Shown: positions 1 through 5,743, counted from the first letter of the stretch. The stretch: 5,840 bases of DNA from Cytophagales bacterium (GCA_011524675.1 WTJX01000669.1:1-5840); one strand, 5' to 3'. Made by a program: numbers and translations. Notes: generated from the sequence alone by a model not told the origin.

Positions 1-2
1 CA

Positions 3-56
3 ATGCATTGCGTCTCTACGATACATTGCGTCTCTACGATGCATTGCGTCTCTACG
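3..56. repeat. Three tandem 18-bp units, ATGCATTGCGTCTCTACG type
   Basis: Three head-to-tail copies of ATGCATTGCGTCTCTACG lie at 3-20, 21-38 and 39-56; the middle copy differs by one base (ATACATT). The last 12 bases of each unit (TGCGTCTCTACG) are the exact reverse complement of 84-95, so the array can pair with the next element. Similar GTAGAGACGC-type intergenic repeats are common in some Bacteroidota and cyanobacteria. There are no spacers between units, so this is a simple tandem repeat and not a CRISPR. It probably continues beyond the left edge. Confidence 0.85.
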
Positions 57-67
57 GAATATAAAAA

Positions 68-113
68 CCAATTTGAACGTATGCGTAGAGACGCACAAAT
101 TGGGTGTCTCTAC
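68..113. repeat. Inverted-repeat element with GTAGAGAC core
   Basis: Two overlapping inverted repeats are visible. CCAATTTG (68-75) pairs perfectly with CAAATTGG (96-103), and GTAGAGAC (85-92) pairs with GTCTCTAC (106-113). The two stems cannot form together. The stretch CGTAGAGACGCA (84-95) is also complementary to each unit of the tandem array to its left. This looks like a palindromic intergenic repeat family and not a gene-specific regulator. Confidence 0.6.
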
Positions 114-174
114 ATAAAAACCCACCGCCGATGCGAACAAAAAAGGATATCCAACACATCATTCATAACTCAAC

Positions 175-211
175 ACTCATAACCCATAACCTATAACTCA
201 TAACCCATAAC
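175..211. repeat. Direct repeat of ACTCATAACCCATAAC
   Basis: The 16-base phrase ACTCATAACCCATAAC occurs exactly at 175-190 and 196-211, in a longer degenerate run of the same phrase (about 161-216). Such simple-phrase runs are typical of non-coding DNA in several Bacteroidota genomes. No open frame of note crosses it. Its role is unknown. Confidence 0.8.
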
Positions 212-216
212 TCAAT

Positions 217-228
217 ATTAATCACTAA
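217..228. repeat. 12-bp repeat, inverted copy at the right edge
   Basis: ATTAATCACTAA here is the exact reverse complement of TTAGTGATTAAT at 5822-5833. The two copies bracket the whole minus-strand gene cassette. The right copy sits in a run of the related phrase GATTAATGATTAGT that is cut by the window edge. It may be a piece of a genome-wide simple repeat and not an element boundary. Confidence 0.45.
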
Positions 229-234
229 AAGAGA

Positions 235-265
235 TTGCTACTCCCCAAAAATAATTGTATATTTG
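235..265 (+). promoter_or_regulatory. Bacteroidota-type promoter match facing right
   Basis: TTG at 235-237 is followed after 20 nt by TATATTTG at 258-265, which fits the Bacteroidota -7 consensus TAnnTTTG with the usual 19-21 nt spacing to a -33 TTG. Transcription would start near 271-273 and run to the right into the hairpin at 302-337. No protein gene on the plus strand follows, so the product would be a short RNA or antisense to the end of the last operon gene. A match by chance in AT-rich DNA is possible. Confidence 0.35.
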
Positions 266-301
266 TATTGCTCATTCTACCACAATAGGAGAAAGGAGTT
301 T

Positions 302-343
302 CGAAGCTCGATACATCCAGATATGTACCGAGCTTTGCGTTTT
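302..343. terminator. Hairpin terminator, possibly bidirectional
   Basis: CGAAGCTCGATACAT (302-316) pairs with ATGTACCGAGCTTTG (323-337) around a 6-base loop. The stem is 15 bp, with one A-C mismatch and one G-T wobble on either strand. Read rightward it is followed by CGTTTT (338-343), a weak U tract. Read leftward it lies about 30 nt after the stop of the last operon gene, but what follows has only short T runs. It is most likely the end of the minus-strand operon, and it could also end a short rightward transcript. Confidence 0.6.
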
Positions 344-367
344 AATAGACCTTATCCAATTTTTTCT

Positions 368-868
368 TCATTTTTTTTCAATTTGTTTCTTACCCCCAGG
401 CTCATTTAAGTGATATGCCGTTAATAAGTAATAATCACTACCACTACGTTGTGGCTCTAGGATAATCACATATTTTTCGTCTTTATCGTAGATATAAGTG
501 CGAATTACATCCTTTCTATTGATACGGTCTTCATAACTAAATATTTCTACATTATCTTTTTTCAGTTCATCAATATGGTGTTTTACCCAATGTAAGCGTA
601 CTGATCTAGCCATCTCAAATGACCTCTCACCAGTTTTATTTCCTTCCTCATCTTTATCCTCTCTGGTCGTAAGATGCCTAAAAAGTGTCTGCATGGGAGG
701 TTCTCCTTCCTGTTTTGTTGGACGTATTTGTTTCCCCCGAAATTTGAAAGAGGTATTATGTGTTATATCACGATCAAACACAGCTCTTAACGATTGCTTA
801 CGTGAATACTCGTTCATATGAGCGATTTCTAATAATTGAGGATATGTTTTAAGCAGGTTTAATGGCAT
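368..868 (-). CDS. Unrecognised 166-aa basic protein, last gene of the cassette
   Basis: I do not recognise this family with certainty. The protein is charged and soluble, with no signal peptide or membrane segment. A basic N-terminal half (FKFRGKQIRP at 41-50, FRHLTTRE at 63-70) is followed by RSVRLHWVKHHIDEL (88-102). The C-terminus is a strand-rich block: VIRTYIYDKDEKYVIILEPQ (121-140), then RSGSDYYLLTAYHL (141-154) and a Lys-rich tail. The R...YYLLTAY pattern recalls small RNases of the Barnase/EndoU/ColicinE5/RelE-like fold; this is only a suggestion. The start lies 8 nt after the DUF3800 stop, so the two are probably co-translated, either as partners or as nuclease plus accessory. The stop follows an A8 run (371-378, coding strand). 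One extra A would add MKKKLDKVY and end at 342, just before the terminator hairpin, so the annotated end may be a frameshift or slippage product. Confidence 0.7.
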   Translation of the reverse strand: MPLNLLKTYPQLLEIAHMNEYSRKQSLRAVFDRDITHNTSFKFRGKQIRPTKQEGEPPMQTLFRHLTTREDKDEEGNKTGERSFEMARSVRLHWVKHHIDELKKDNVEIFSYEDRINRKDVIRTYIYDKDEKYVIILEPQRSGSDYYLLTAYHLNEPGGKKQIEKK

Positions 869-876
869 ATCAGTAA

Positions 877-1545
877 TTATTTGAGATCAATATGAAACAG
901 ATTTAATTTACCCTCGTTCTTTGGTGTTGATTGAGTGATAGGCGTTTTGCACTGACTTTCTATTTTTGCTATAAGCTTATTTTTAGCAGTTACTTGACCT
1001 AACCCACGTAGTTTGTAATTGATAGCCCCCATAATCAAATCTGTAAGTTGCATCAAGCTACTTTCATGCGAACGAATGAACTGAAAATTACGTATAGAGG
1101 AGTTGTGTCTCAGGATGTCTTTTAATTTAGCCAGCTTTTTATGACTAACCGTATCCTTGATATCCATATAGATATTGTAATTATATGCCAAATTGATTTT
1201 ATGATGTAATAACTGATAATACATCTTGAAGTAAAAGTCATTGTAGCTAAAACCTTCTATTGCTTCATTTATTTGTGACTTCTTAACGATTACAGACCGG
1301 AAGGCTAAATCTGTAGCAAAGAAATAGTCAATCAAGTCTGCATAATAGGGGTATTGCCCTCCAGAAACATTTGACCATTTGATCTCGCCTTTTACTTTAT
1401 GTTTGGCTTTCAAAAACTTTAGGTATTCTTTGTGTTGTTTAACCTGATGGTAAGCAGAACTGATGTATGCAATCATCATATAAGGCATACCATCATTTTG
1501 AAGGTGTGTACTTTCGTCACAATAAAAATTAAATGTTTTACTCAT
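877..1545 (-). CDS. DUF3800 domain protein, predicted RNase H-like nuclease
   Basis: This 222-residue protein fits the DUF3800 family, which is predicted to have an RNase H-like fold and is often found near phage and defence genes. The family's signature blocks are present. YCDEST (8-13) carries D10 and E11. EIKW (54-57) carries a second acidic residue. YMDIKD (126-131) carries D128. A C-terminal helix, HESSLMQLTDLIMGAI (160-175), carries E161 and D169. These acidic residues could bind metal, so the copy looks intact. There is no signal peptide or membrane segment, so it is presumably cytoplasmic. Its ATGA start overlaps the hsdS stop, which implies translational coupling to the specificity subunit, and the next gene follows 8 nt after its stop. 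The DNA is AT-rich: one 60-base line (1141-1200) is 27% GC, against 55% for 4501-4560 in hsdM. The family is fairly sure; nuclease activity and substrate (RNA, DNA or hybrid) are inferred. Confidence 0.85.
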   Translation of the reverse strand: MSKTFNFYCDESTHLQNDGMPYMMIAYISSAYHQVKQHKEYLKFLKAKHKVKGEIKWSNVSGGQYPYYADLIDYFFATDLAFRSVIVKKSQINEAIEGFSYNDFYFKMYYQLLHHKINLAYNYNIYMDIKDTVSHKKLAKLKDILRHNSSIRNFQFIRSHESSLMQLTDLIMGAINYKLRGLGQVTAKNKLIAKIESQCKTPITQSTPKNEGKLNLFHIDLK

Positions 1546-2780
1546 AGTTTTTCTGTTTTCACCCTTATCTCTCCCGTCAACAATTTTTGCATCAAGCCTT
1601 TCTTTTGCTCTTGGAGTGTGGCTAATTTCTTTTCGTATAGTTTCAGTTCTTGATCTGCATTAGTTAAAACTTTGGCAATAGCTTGTTGTTCTTTAAATGG
1701 AGGAACTACTATAGGAATATTATTGAAATCTTTTCTATTTATTTCTTTCTGACCAGTTCCACCAATTAGGTTTTCAACCCATAAATAAAAACTAGGGCGA
1801 AGAAGATAATTTATGATCCAGCAATCGTCTATTCCGTTGACTGATGAAAAACTAGAAATAGCATTTGATGCGATCATTTTATTCTTAAACTTTGGCATAA
1901 AAGCAATACTACCATTATGAAAATTTTGCCTGCCTATGATTATTTCTCCTTCGTTTCGGAAATGATAAGACCTTCCTTTTTTTGTGTTTTTGGGGAACTT
2001 TCCAGTACTAATTATTCCTTTTCCGTATAGTTTTATCGAAATTAGCTCATATTGTTCAGGACATTTCACTGGTTTACTTTTTACCTCTTTCAATAGCTTT
2101 CCAAGCTTTTCTTTTCTCCACTCCCCCTCAAACCCTTTCAATCGTTTCTTTCCTGTGAGTAGTTGTTGGGCTAGCCCTTTGTTGCGGACTTTCAAATTGT
2201 CAATGACCAATTGTACATGTTCAATTGCCTTGTCCCAAGTAGTGAGAATAGAGGCTATTTTTTGTTGTTCGGGGAGAGGGGGGACTTTTACGGGTATCGT
2301 TTTAATTAACTGAAGATTAAGGTTTTTTTGATTCCCAGTATTACTTAATTTTCGTATGTTTGCATAATTTAACGATAGGAATTCAATCAGAAAATCAGTA
2401 TTGACTGAAGAGTCGGGAGTTATAGCTGCACACGCTTGATTTGTCGCTGCTTCAATTCCTAACTTTGAAACTCTTCCTCTAGTTTGTCCCTGCCCATACA
2501 TAGCCATTAAAATAGTTTCTTTAGAGAATATTTTGGCAGAAGAATTATTCAATCCATCTGTAGAAATATATTCTTCTGAACTATGTATTATTTTTCCATT
2601 GATTAATGTGGTCGTAATCCAAGGAATGTCACCGTTCCAGTATTCAGATATTTCTCTATTTGGTGTACCTCCTGAGGCTAGAGATGCAAATTGATTAATT
2701 CTTTTAACCTCCCACTCCTTAGGAATCACCCCCACCTTAGTTTTCTTATATCCTTTGGGTATATCTATTTCTTTGGTCAT
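1542..2780 (-). CDS. hsdS: Type I restriction-modification specificity subunit HsdS, two TRDs
   Basis: HsdS sets the bipartite DNA sequence bound by the HsdM methylase and, when present, HsdR. This 412-residue copy has the full classical layout. A lead-in, GYKKTKVGVIPKEWEV (10-25), opens TRD1 (about 21-165). The central conserved region has PPLPEQQKIASILTTWD (167-183), a long spacer helix and QQLLTGKKR (205-213). GFEGEW (216-221) opens TRD2 (about 216-358), and a second conserved helix pair has PPFKEQQAIAKVL (360-372) and MQKLLTGEIRV (397-407). The length is normal and no frame is broken. Both TRDs are AT-rich (27% and 30% GC in lines 2521-2580 and 1861-1920), while the central region is higher (42% in 2161-2220), as expected if TRDs are exchanged. 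Two A7 runs lie in the coding strand (2323-2329, 1977-1983). The start overlaps the KilA-N stop as ATGA, and the stop overlaps the DUF3800 start the same way. Confidence 0.95.
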   Translation of the reverse strand: MTKEIDIPKGYKKTKVGVIPKEWEVKRINQFASLASGGTPNREISEYWNGDIPWITTTLINGKIIHSSEEYISTDGLNNSSAKIFSKETILMAMYGQGQTRGRVSKLGIEAATNQACAAITPDSSVNTDFLIEFLSLNYANIRKLSNTGNQKNLNLQLIKTIPVKVPPLPEQQKIASILTTWDKAIEHVQLVIDNLKVRNKGLAQQLLTGKKRLKGFEGEWRKEKLGKLLKEVKSKPVKCPEQYELISIKLYGKGIISTGKFPKNTKKGRSYHFRNEGEIIIGRQNFHNGSIAFMPKFKNKMIASNAISSFSSVNGIDDCWIINYLLRPSFYLWVENLIGGTGQKEINRKDFNNIPIVVPPFKEQQAIAKVLTNADQELKLYEKKLATLQEQKKGLMQKLLTGEIRVKTEKL

Positions 2781-3157
2781 GAATTTTTCTTTTTGGAGTT
2801 ACCACTATCCAGTTTTTTAATCTGTGGGTGTTGTGTGAGAGAGTTTACTTGAATACCGATGGCATTGGTTTTCTCAATCCATTGCCCAGCACTAAGTGTA
2901 AAGCTTGGAAGACCTGCTTCCATTCTAAAGTGGTCAAATTCGACCACTTTAAAATTTTCATTGTGCATTTGCTCCCAAGTACCTAAAAACTCTAACGTTG
3001 TACGATTTCTTATCCAGTTTTTGATAATGTCAGCTGCTCTACCATCTCCCTCTTTGGCTTTTGCCATATCCGTAATGCAGATGAAGTCATTTTCATTGAA
3101 AGATGTAATAGCTATGGATATGTCCTGAACGTGTATTTTCCGTATTGATTTTGCCAT
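2777..3157 (-). CDS. KilA-N domain protein, C-terminally shortened
   Basis: The first 100 or so of 126 residues match the KilA-N DNA-binding domain of phage and Bacteroidota proteins. Visible blocks are NENDFICITDMAKAKEG (21-37), an IIKNWIRNRTTLEFLGTWE stretch (44-62), and AGQWIEKTNAIGI (90-102). Intact relatives usually continue with a GG(T)YAHKDIAFEFASWIS-type block and reach about 250-280 residues. Here the sequence switches right after NAIGI to QVNSLTQHPQIKKLDSGNSK, which resembles the far C-terminal end of such proteins, so an in-frame internal deletion of roughly 150 residues is likely. The stop forms an ATGA overlap with hsdS, so translation into hsdS is still coupled. KilA-N genes are common passengers in Bacteroidota type I operons and their role there is unclear; this copy may still bind DNA, or may persist only for coupling. 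A perfect 10-bp inverted repeat lies inside the gene (2926-2951). Confidence 0.8.
   Translation of the reverse strand: MAKSIRKIHVQDISIAITSFNENDFICITDMAKAKEGDGRAADIIKNWIRNRTTLEFLGTWEQMHNENFKVVEFDHFRMEAGLPSFTLSAGQWIEKTNAIGIQVNSLTQHPQIKKLDSGNSKKKNS
2926..2951. repeat. Perfect 10-bp inverted repeat inside the KilA-N gene
   Basis: TAAAGTGGTC (2926-2935) and GACCACTTTA (2942-2951) are exact reverse complements around a 6-base loop. The segment encodes FKVVEFDHFR of the KilA-N protein. It would form a stable RNA hairpin, or could be an operator-like site for a dimeric DNA-binding protein. The high identity of the arms makes chance less likely, but coding sequence can produce this. Confidence 0.8.
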
Positions 3158-3332
3158 TGTATTTTTCTGATCTTTAATTCCTTTAAATTCTAAGGAGTTA
3201 AAAGATTGCTTACCGTTTTATATTTTTCTGGAACGACCCTATCTATCTCGTGCTAATGCATGAGATGGTCTTGAATGCTTTGCTCATTGGAAGTAGTAGT
3301 CAAGTATGCTATATAGTGTTGATGGATACCTT
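3158..3332 (-). other. Non-coding stretch upstream of the KilA-N gene
   Basis: Between the gene remnant and the KilA-N start I see no convincing gene. A 27-codon frame starts at 3336, overlapping the remnant's stop as ATGA, and ends at 3253. The same frame runs on past that stop (HEIDRVVPEKYKTVSNLLTP) to a second stop near 3190. This hints at a second decayed gene once coupled to the first. No TAnnTTTG promoter match and no clear Shine-Dalgarno sequence precedes the KilA-N ATG, so its transcription probably continues from hsdM. Confidence 0.4.
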
Positions 3333-3542
3333 TCATACTTCTTCTCTCATAATCGGCCGATCTACTAAATCCAACATGACGGTGCTGAATTTTAGCTCAA
3401 ACCATTGGTTAAACAGTTTCCATGTTCTTTTTTCAGGCCAAGTACTTTTGTCTATACAAATGCCAAATAACTCATTTTCAAAAATCCATTGCCATTCTTT
3501 TTTAAGCGCCTTCTGAGGCTCGAAAGGAAGAATAGAGTCCTT
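3333..3542 (-). pseudogene. C-terminal remnant of an unrecognised protein
   Basis: A 69-codon open frame runs from just after a TAG at 3545-3543 to a TGA at 3335-3333. It has no start near its beginning; the first ATG is at codon 56. Its translation looks like real protein: PFEPQKALKKEWQWIFENEL, then FGICIDKSTWPEKRTWKLFN, then a tail ending DLVDRPIMREEV. It is rich in Trp, Glu and Lys and free of low-complexity runs, unlike the opposite-strand frame. I do not recognise the family; it reads like the last third of a small acidic cytoplasmic protein. The rest is absent, because only about 45 nt separate it from the hsdM stop. The likely history is a gene between hsdM and the KilA-N gene that lost its 5' part by deletion. 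Confidence 0.55.
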
Positions 3543-3587
3543 CTAAGAGTTATATTAACCTTAGCTTAATTCGCTCCCGTCGTACGG

Positions 3588-5117
3588 TTAAAATCCTAAT
3601 TCCTTCAAATAATCCTTCATTTGTCCCTCTACGGTGGCTAGCTCTTTTTTCAGCTTTTCTATGTTTTGCTGAGTAGCAGCTATGTCTATGGGTTCTTCTT
3701 CTTCAAAGGTATCTACATAGCGAGGGATATTGAGGTTGTACTCGTTTTCTTCTATCTCTTGTATGCTCGCACGGTAGGCGTATTTGTCTTCTATTATTTT
3801 TCCTTCCTCTGTACTCAATCTTTCAGCACGCTGAAAGTTACGATATGTAATGACGATTTTTGCTATGTCGCCATCTCTCAGTTTGTTTTTGTTGGTACTA
3901 GAGGCAAAGTTTTGACTTGCGTCAATGAATAAGATATCTGTATTCTCTCCTTTTGCTTTGTTGAAAATCAGTATGCTAGCAGGGATGCCCGTACCAAAAA
4001 ACAAATTGGCAGGAAGCCCTACCACAGCTTCGAGCAAGTTTTCTTCGATGAGTTGCTTCCGTATTTTTCCTTCGCTACTCCCTCTGAACAATACGCCATG
4101 TGGTAGTATGACTCCTACACGTCCTGTGTCATGGTAGGTAGATTCTATCATATGGGTAATAAAGGCGTAGTCCCCTTTGCTCTTGGGGGGGATGCCCCTG
4201 TAAAACCTGTTATACTGATCCGAAATGGCATTGTCTGCGCCCCATTTGTCTAAGGAAAAGGGAGGATTGGCACCAATGATGTTTCCTTTGAGTAGGTTTT
4301 CATTTTCTAGTAGCTTCGGATTGTTCAAGGTATCGCCCCACTCTATGGTGGCATCATCTATCTCATGTAGAAACATATTCATCCGTGCTAGTGCCCACGT
4401 ACTGCCATTGATTTCTTGTCCGTATAGGGAAAAATTATTGCTTCCTACTTCTTTTGCCAACTTGATGAGTAGTGAGCCAGAGCCACAAGTAGGGTCAATA
4501 ATTCTGTCTCCCGCTTGTGGGTTTAAGAGCTTGGCGAGCAGTTGAGACACCTGTGCAGGCGTATAAAACTCTCCTGCTTTCTTACCAGCGTCGCTGGCAA
4601 AGCGTTCAATGAGGTATTCGTAGGCATCACCTATCACATCATTGTCTTCTAAGTGAGAAGGCTGTAAGTTCAATGCCGAGAAATCCACCAAGAGGTTTTT
4701 TAGTCTTCTGTTGCGGTCTTTGGTTTGTCCTAAATTTGCGTCCGAGTTGAAATCTATGTTTCTGAACACACGTTCCAACTTGCCCCTGTTGGCATCCTCC
4801 ATCTTTTCTAAGGCAACGTTGATCAAGTCGCCTATATCTGGATCGTTTCTATTTTCAAAAAGATAATCAAAGGTGCATTCTTGCGGAAGCTTGAAACGCT
4901 CATTGTTCAACGCCCTTTGCACCCTTTGCTCATTATTGTCATATTTTTTGATATATAAGTCTTTTTTATCTTTCCATACGTCAGATACATACTTCATAAA
5001 AAGCATGGTCAGGATGTAATCTTTGTATTGAGAAGGGTCGATCACTCCTCGGAAGGTATCGCAAGCCTTCCATACAATATTGTTGATCTCACTTTGAGAA
5101 ATTGGTTTATTTTTCAT
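3588..5117 (-). CDS. hsdM: Type I DNA methyltransferase subunit HsdM (N6-adenine)
   Basis: HsdM transfers a methyl group from S-adenosylmethionine to adenine N6 at sites chosen by HsdS, in an M2S complex in the cytoplasm. The 509-residue length is typical. The N-terminal helical HsdM_N domain spans about 8-150 (DYILTMLFMKYVSD at 33-46). The N6-methylase domain spans about 160-470: GEFYTPAQV (182-190), the AdoMet-binding motif I DPTCGSGSLL (208-217), LYGQEIN (231-237) and the catalytic motif IV NPPF (284-287). A helical C-terminus (about 478-506) likely docks on HsdS. All key motifs are intact. The ATG is preceded by AGGAG only one base away, unusual for Bacteroidota. The start overlaps the half-S stop by 11 nt, implying coupled translation. 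A run of seven C on the coding strand (4185-4191, I309-P310-P311) lies just after the catalytic core; a one-base slip either way meets a stop within about 25 codons. Confidence 0.97.
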   Translation of the reverse strand: MKNKPISQSEINNIVWKACDTFRGVIDPSQYKDYILTMLFMKYVSDVWKDKKDLYIKKYDNNEQRVQRALNNERFKLPQECTFDYLFENRNDPDIGDLINVALEKMEDANRGKLERVFRNIDFNSDANLGQTKDRNRRLKNLLVDFSALNLQPSHLEDNDVIGDAYEYLIERFASDAGKKAGEFYTPAQVSQLLAKLLNPQAGDRIIDPTCGSGSLLIKLAKEVGSNNFSLYGQEINGSTWALARMNMFLHEIDDATIEWGDTLNNPKLLENENLLKGNIIGANPPFSLDKWGADNAISDQYNRFYRGIPPKSKGDYAFITHMIESTYHDTGRVGVILPHGVLFRGSSEGKIRKQLIEENLLEAVVGLPANLFFGTGIPASILIFNKAKGENTDILFIDASQNFASSTNKNKLRDGDIAKIVITYRNFQRAERLSTEEGKIIEDKYAYRASIQEIEENEYNLNIPRYVDTFEEEEPIDIAATQQNIEKLKKELATVEGQMKDYLKELGF

Positions 5118-5679
5118 TCTCCTGATTGATTAATTTTTTCATTACTGCTTGATAGCTTCTCTGCTTTTCAGCGATAAGCTGTTGAGAGAGCGCAATATCT
5201 TTATCGTGTAATCTTTTGATCTTAATCGCCTTTTCCTGCAATGCTAGGGGTGGCAGTTTTACTTTAAATGCTTCCAATTCGGATTTGCGAATAGAAGGAA
5301 TAGAGCTCCCCGCGCCCAACACCTGAAAGTGTGCTTGTGTCTGAGGCATATTGAACAAAGTAGTCAAAAAATCAGGTAATACCCTAGCCCTATTGGTTTT
5401 TAAGACAAAAAATAAAGAAGAAGCCATGGCAGGACCAAAATCATGATGATACGTCCACGCAAAGTTGCGCATGCCTTTTCCTGCCAAGAGGATGTCACCA
5501 TCTTGCAAGAGGTGTACTTTGTTTTTATGATTTTTTTGAACAAAGGTATCTACCGCATAGGTCTGCTTACCCCAATCATCAAAGTGCTTGGCTTGCAAAT
5601 AAGCGGCATTACCATATTCGCTAGGTTTAGCGTATAGCCCAAACTGTATTTGGGAAATCGTACCAATTTTCACTTTCAT
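5107..5679 (-). CDS. Half-size type I specificity (S) subunit, single TRD
   Basis: This 190-residue protein has the pattern of one half of an HsdS. A single target-recognition-like domain covers about 1-142, with GDILLAGKGMRNFAWTY (61-77) and GAGSSIPSIRKSELEAFKV (122-140). It is followed by one conserved helical spacer, PPLALQEKAIKIKRLHDKD (143-161), and a charged helix to the end. Half-S proteins of this type can dimerise to mimic a two-TRD HsdS and would then read a symmetric bipartite site; that is known for the class and inferred here. The frame has a proper ATG and stop and is not an obvious fragment. It is the first gene of the cassette and overlaps hsdM by 11 nt, so it is made with the methylase, while a full-length HsdS lies downstream. 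It may be a second specificity, a modulator, or the original S partner. Confidence 0.85.
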   Translation of the reverse strand: MKVKIGTISQIQFGLYAKPSEYGNAAYLQAKHFDDWGKQTYAVDTFVQKNHKNKVHLLQDGDILLAGKGMRNFAWTYHHDFGPAMASSLFFVLKTNRARVLPDFLTTLFNMPQTQAHFQVLGAGSSIPSIRKSELEAFKVKLPPLALQEKAIKIKRLHDKDIALSQQLIAEKQRSYQAVMKKLINQENEK

Positions 5680-5680
5680 T

Positions 5681-5701
5681 CTTTGTAGTGTTTTTCAAAT
5701 T
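5681..5701 (-). promoter_or_regulatory. Promoter-proximal copy of a 21-bp direct repeat
   Basis: On the minus strand this reads AATTTGAAAAACACTACAAA plus one G and ends two bases before the half-S ATG. A second copy 63 bp upstream matches at 18 of 21 positions. With the preceding bases the copy includes TCAATTTG, one mismatch from the Bacteroidota TAnnTTTG -7 box, but no TTG sits at the proper -33 distance. It could be an operator half overlapping the leader. Confidence 0.5.
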
Positions 5702-5743
5702 GATTTTAAAGTTACAAAAAATAACGTAACAAGCAATTTTTAA

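Noticed and set aside
3..56. Regular short repeats as a CRISPR array
   Set aside because: The three 18-bp units are directly adjacent with no spacers, and no cas genes are present.
246..253. Minus-strand TATTTTTG as a leftward promoter
   Set aside because: It matches the -7 box, but no TTG occurs at the expected -33 spacing.
325..411. Short plus-strand frame beginning MYRALRF after a GGAG-like sequence
   Set aside because: Its ATG lies inside the hairpin arm, the GGAG is not at ribosome-binding distance, and the rest is the complement of the last operon gene.
1984..2313. Plus-strand 109-codon frame across hsdS
   Set aside because: It lies wholly inside hsdS, which has complete family motifs on the other strand; it is rich in Phe, Ser and Pro as expected of a shadow frame.
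2323..2329. A7 run in hsdS TRD1 as a phase-variation tract
   Set aside because: A7 runs are common in AT-rich coding DNA, and another lies at 1977-1983; there is no sign of a broken frame.
3352..3361. 10-bp palindrome ATCGGCCGAT
   Set aside because: It is an isolated short palindrome in a decayed coding region, with no second copy or context to support a function.
3250..3516. Plus-strand 88-codon open frame between hsdM and the KilA-N gene
   Set aside because: Its composition is not protein-like, and it is the mirror of a minus-strand remnant whose translation is far more plausible.
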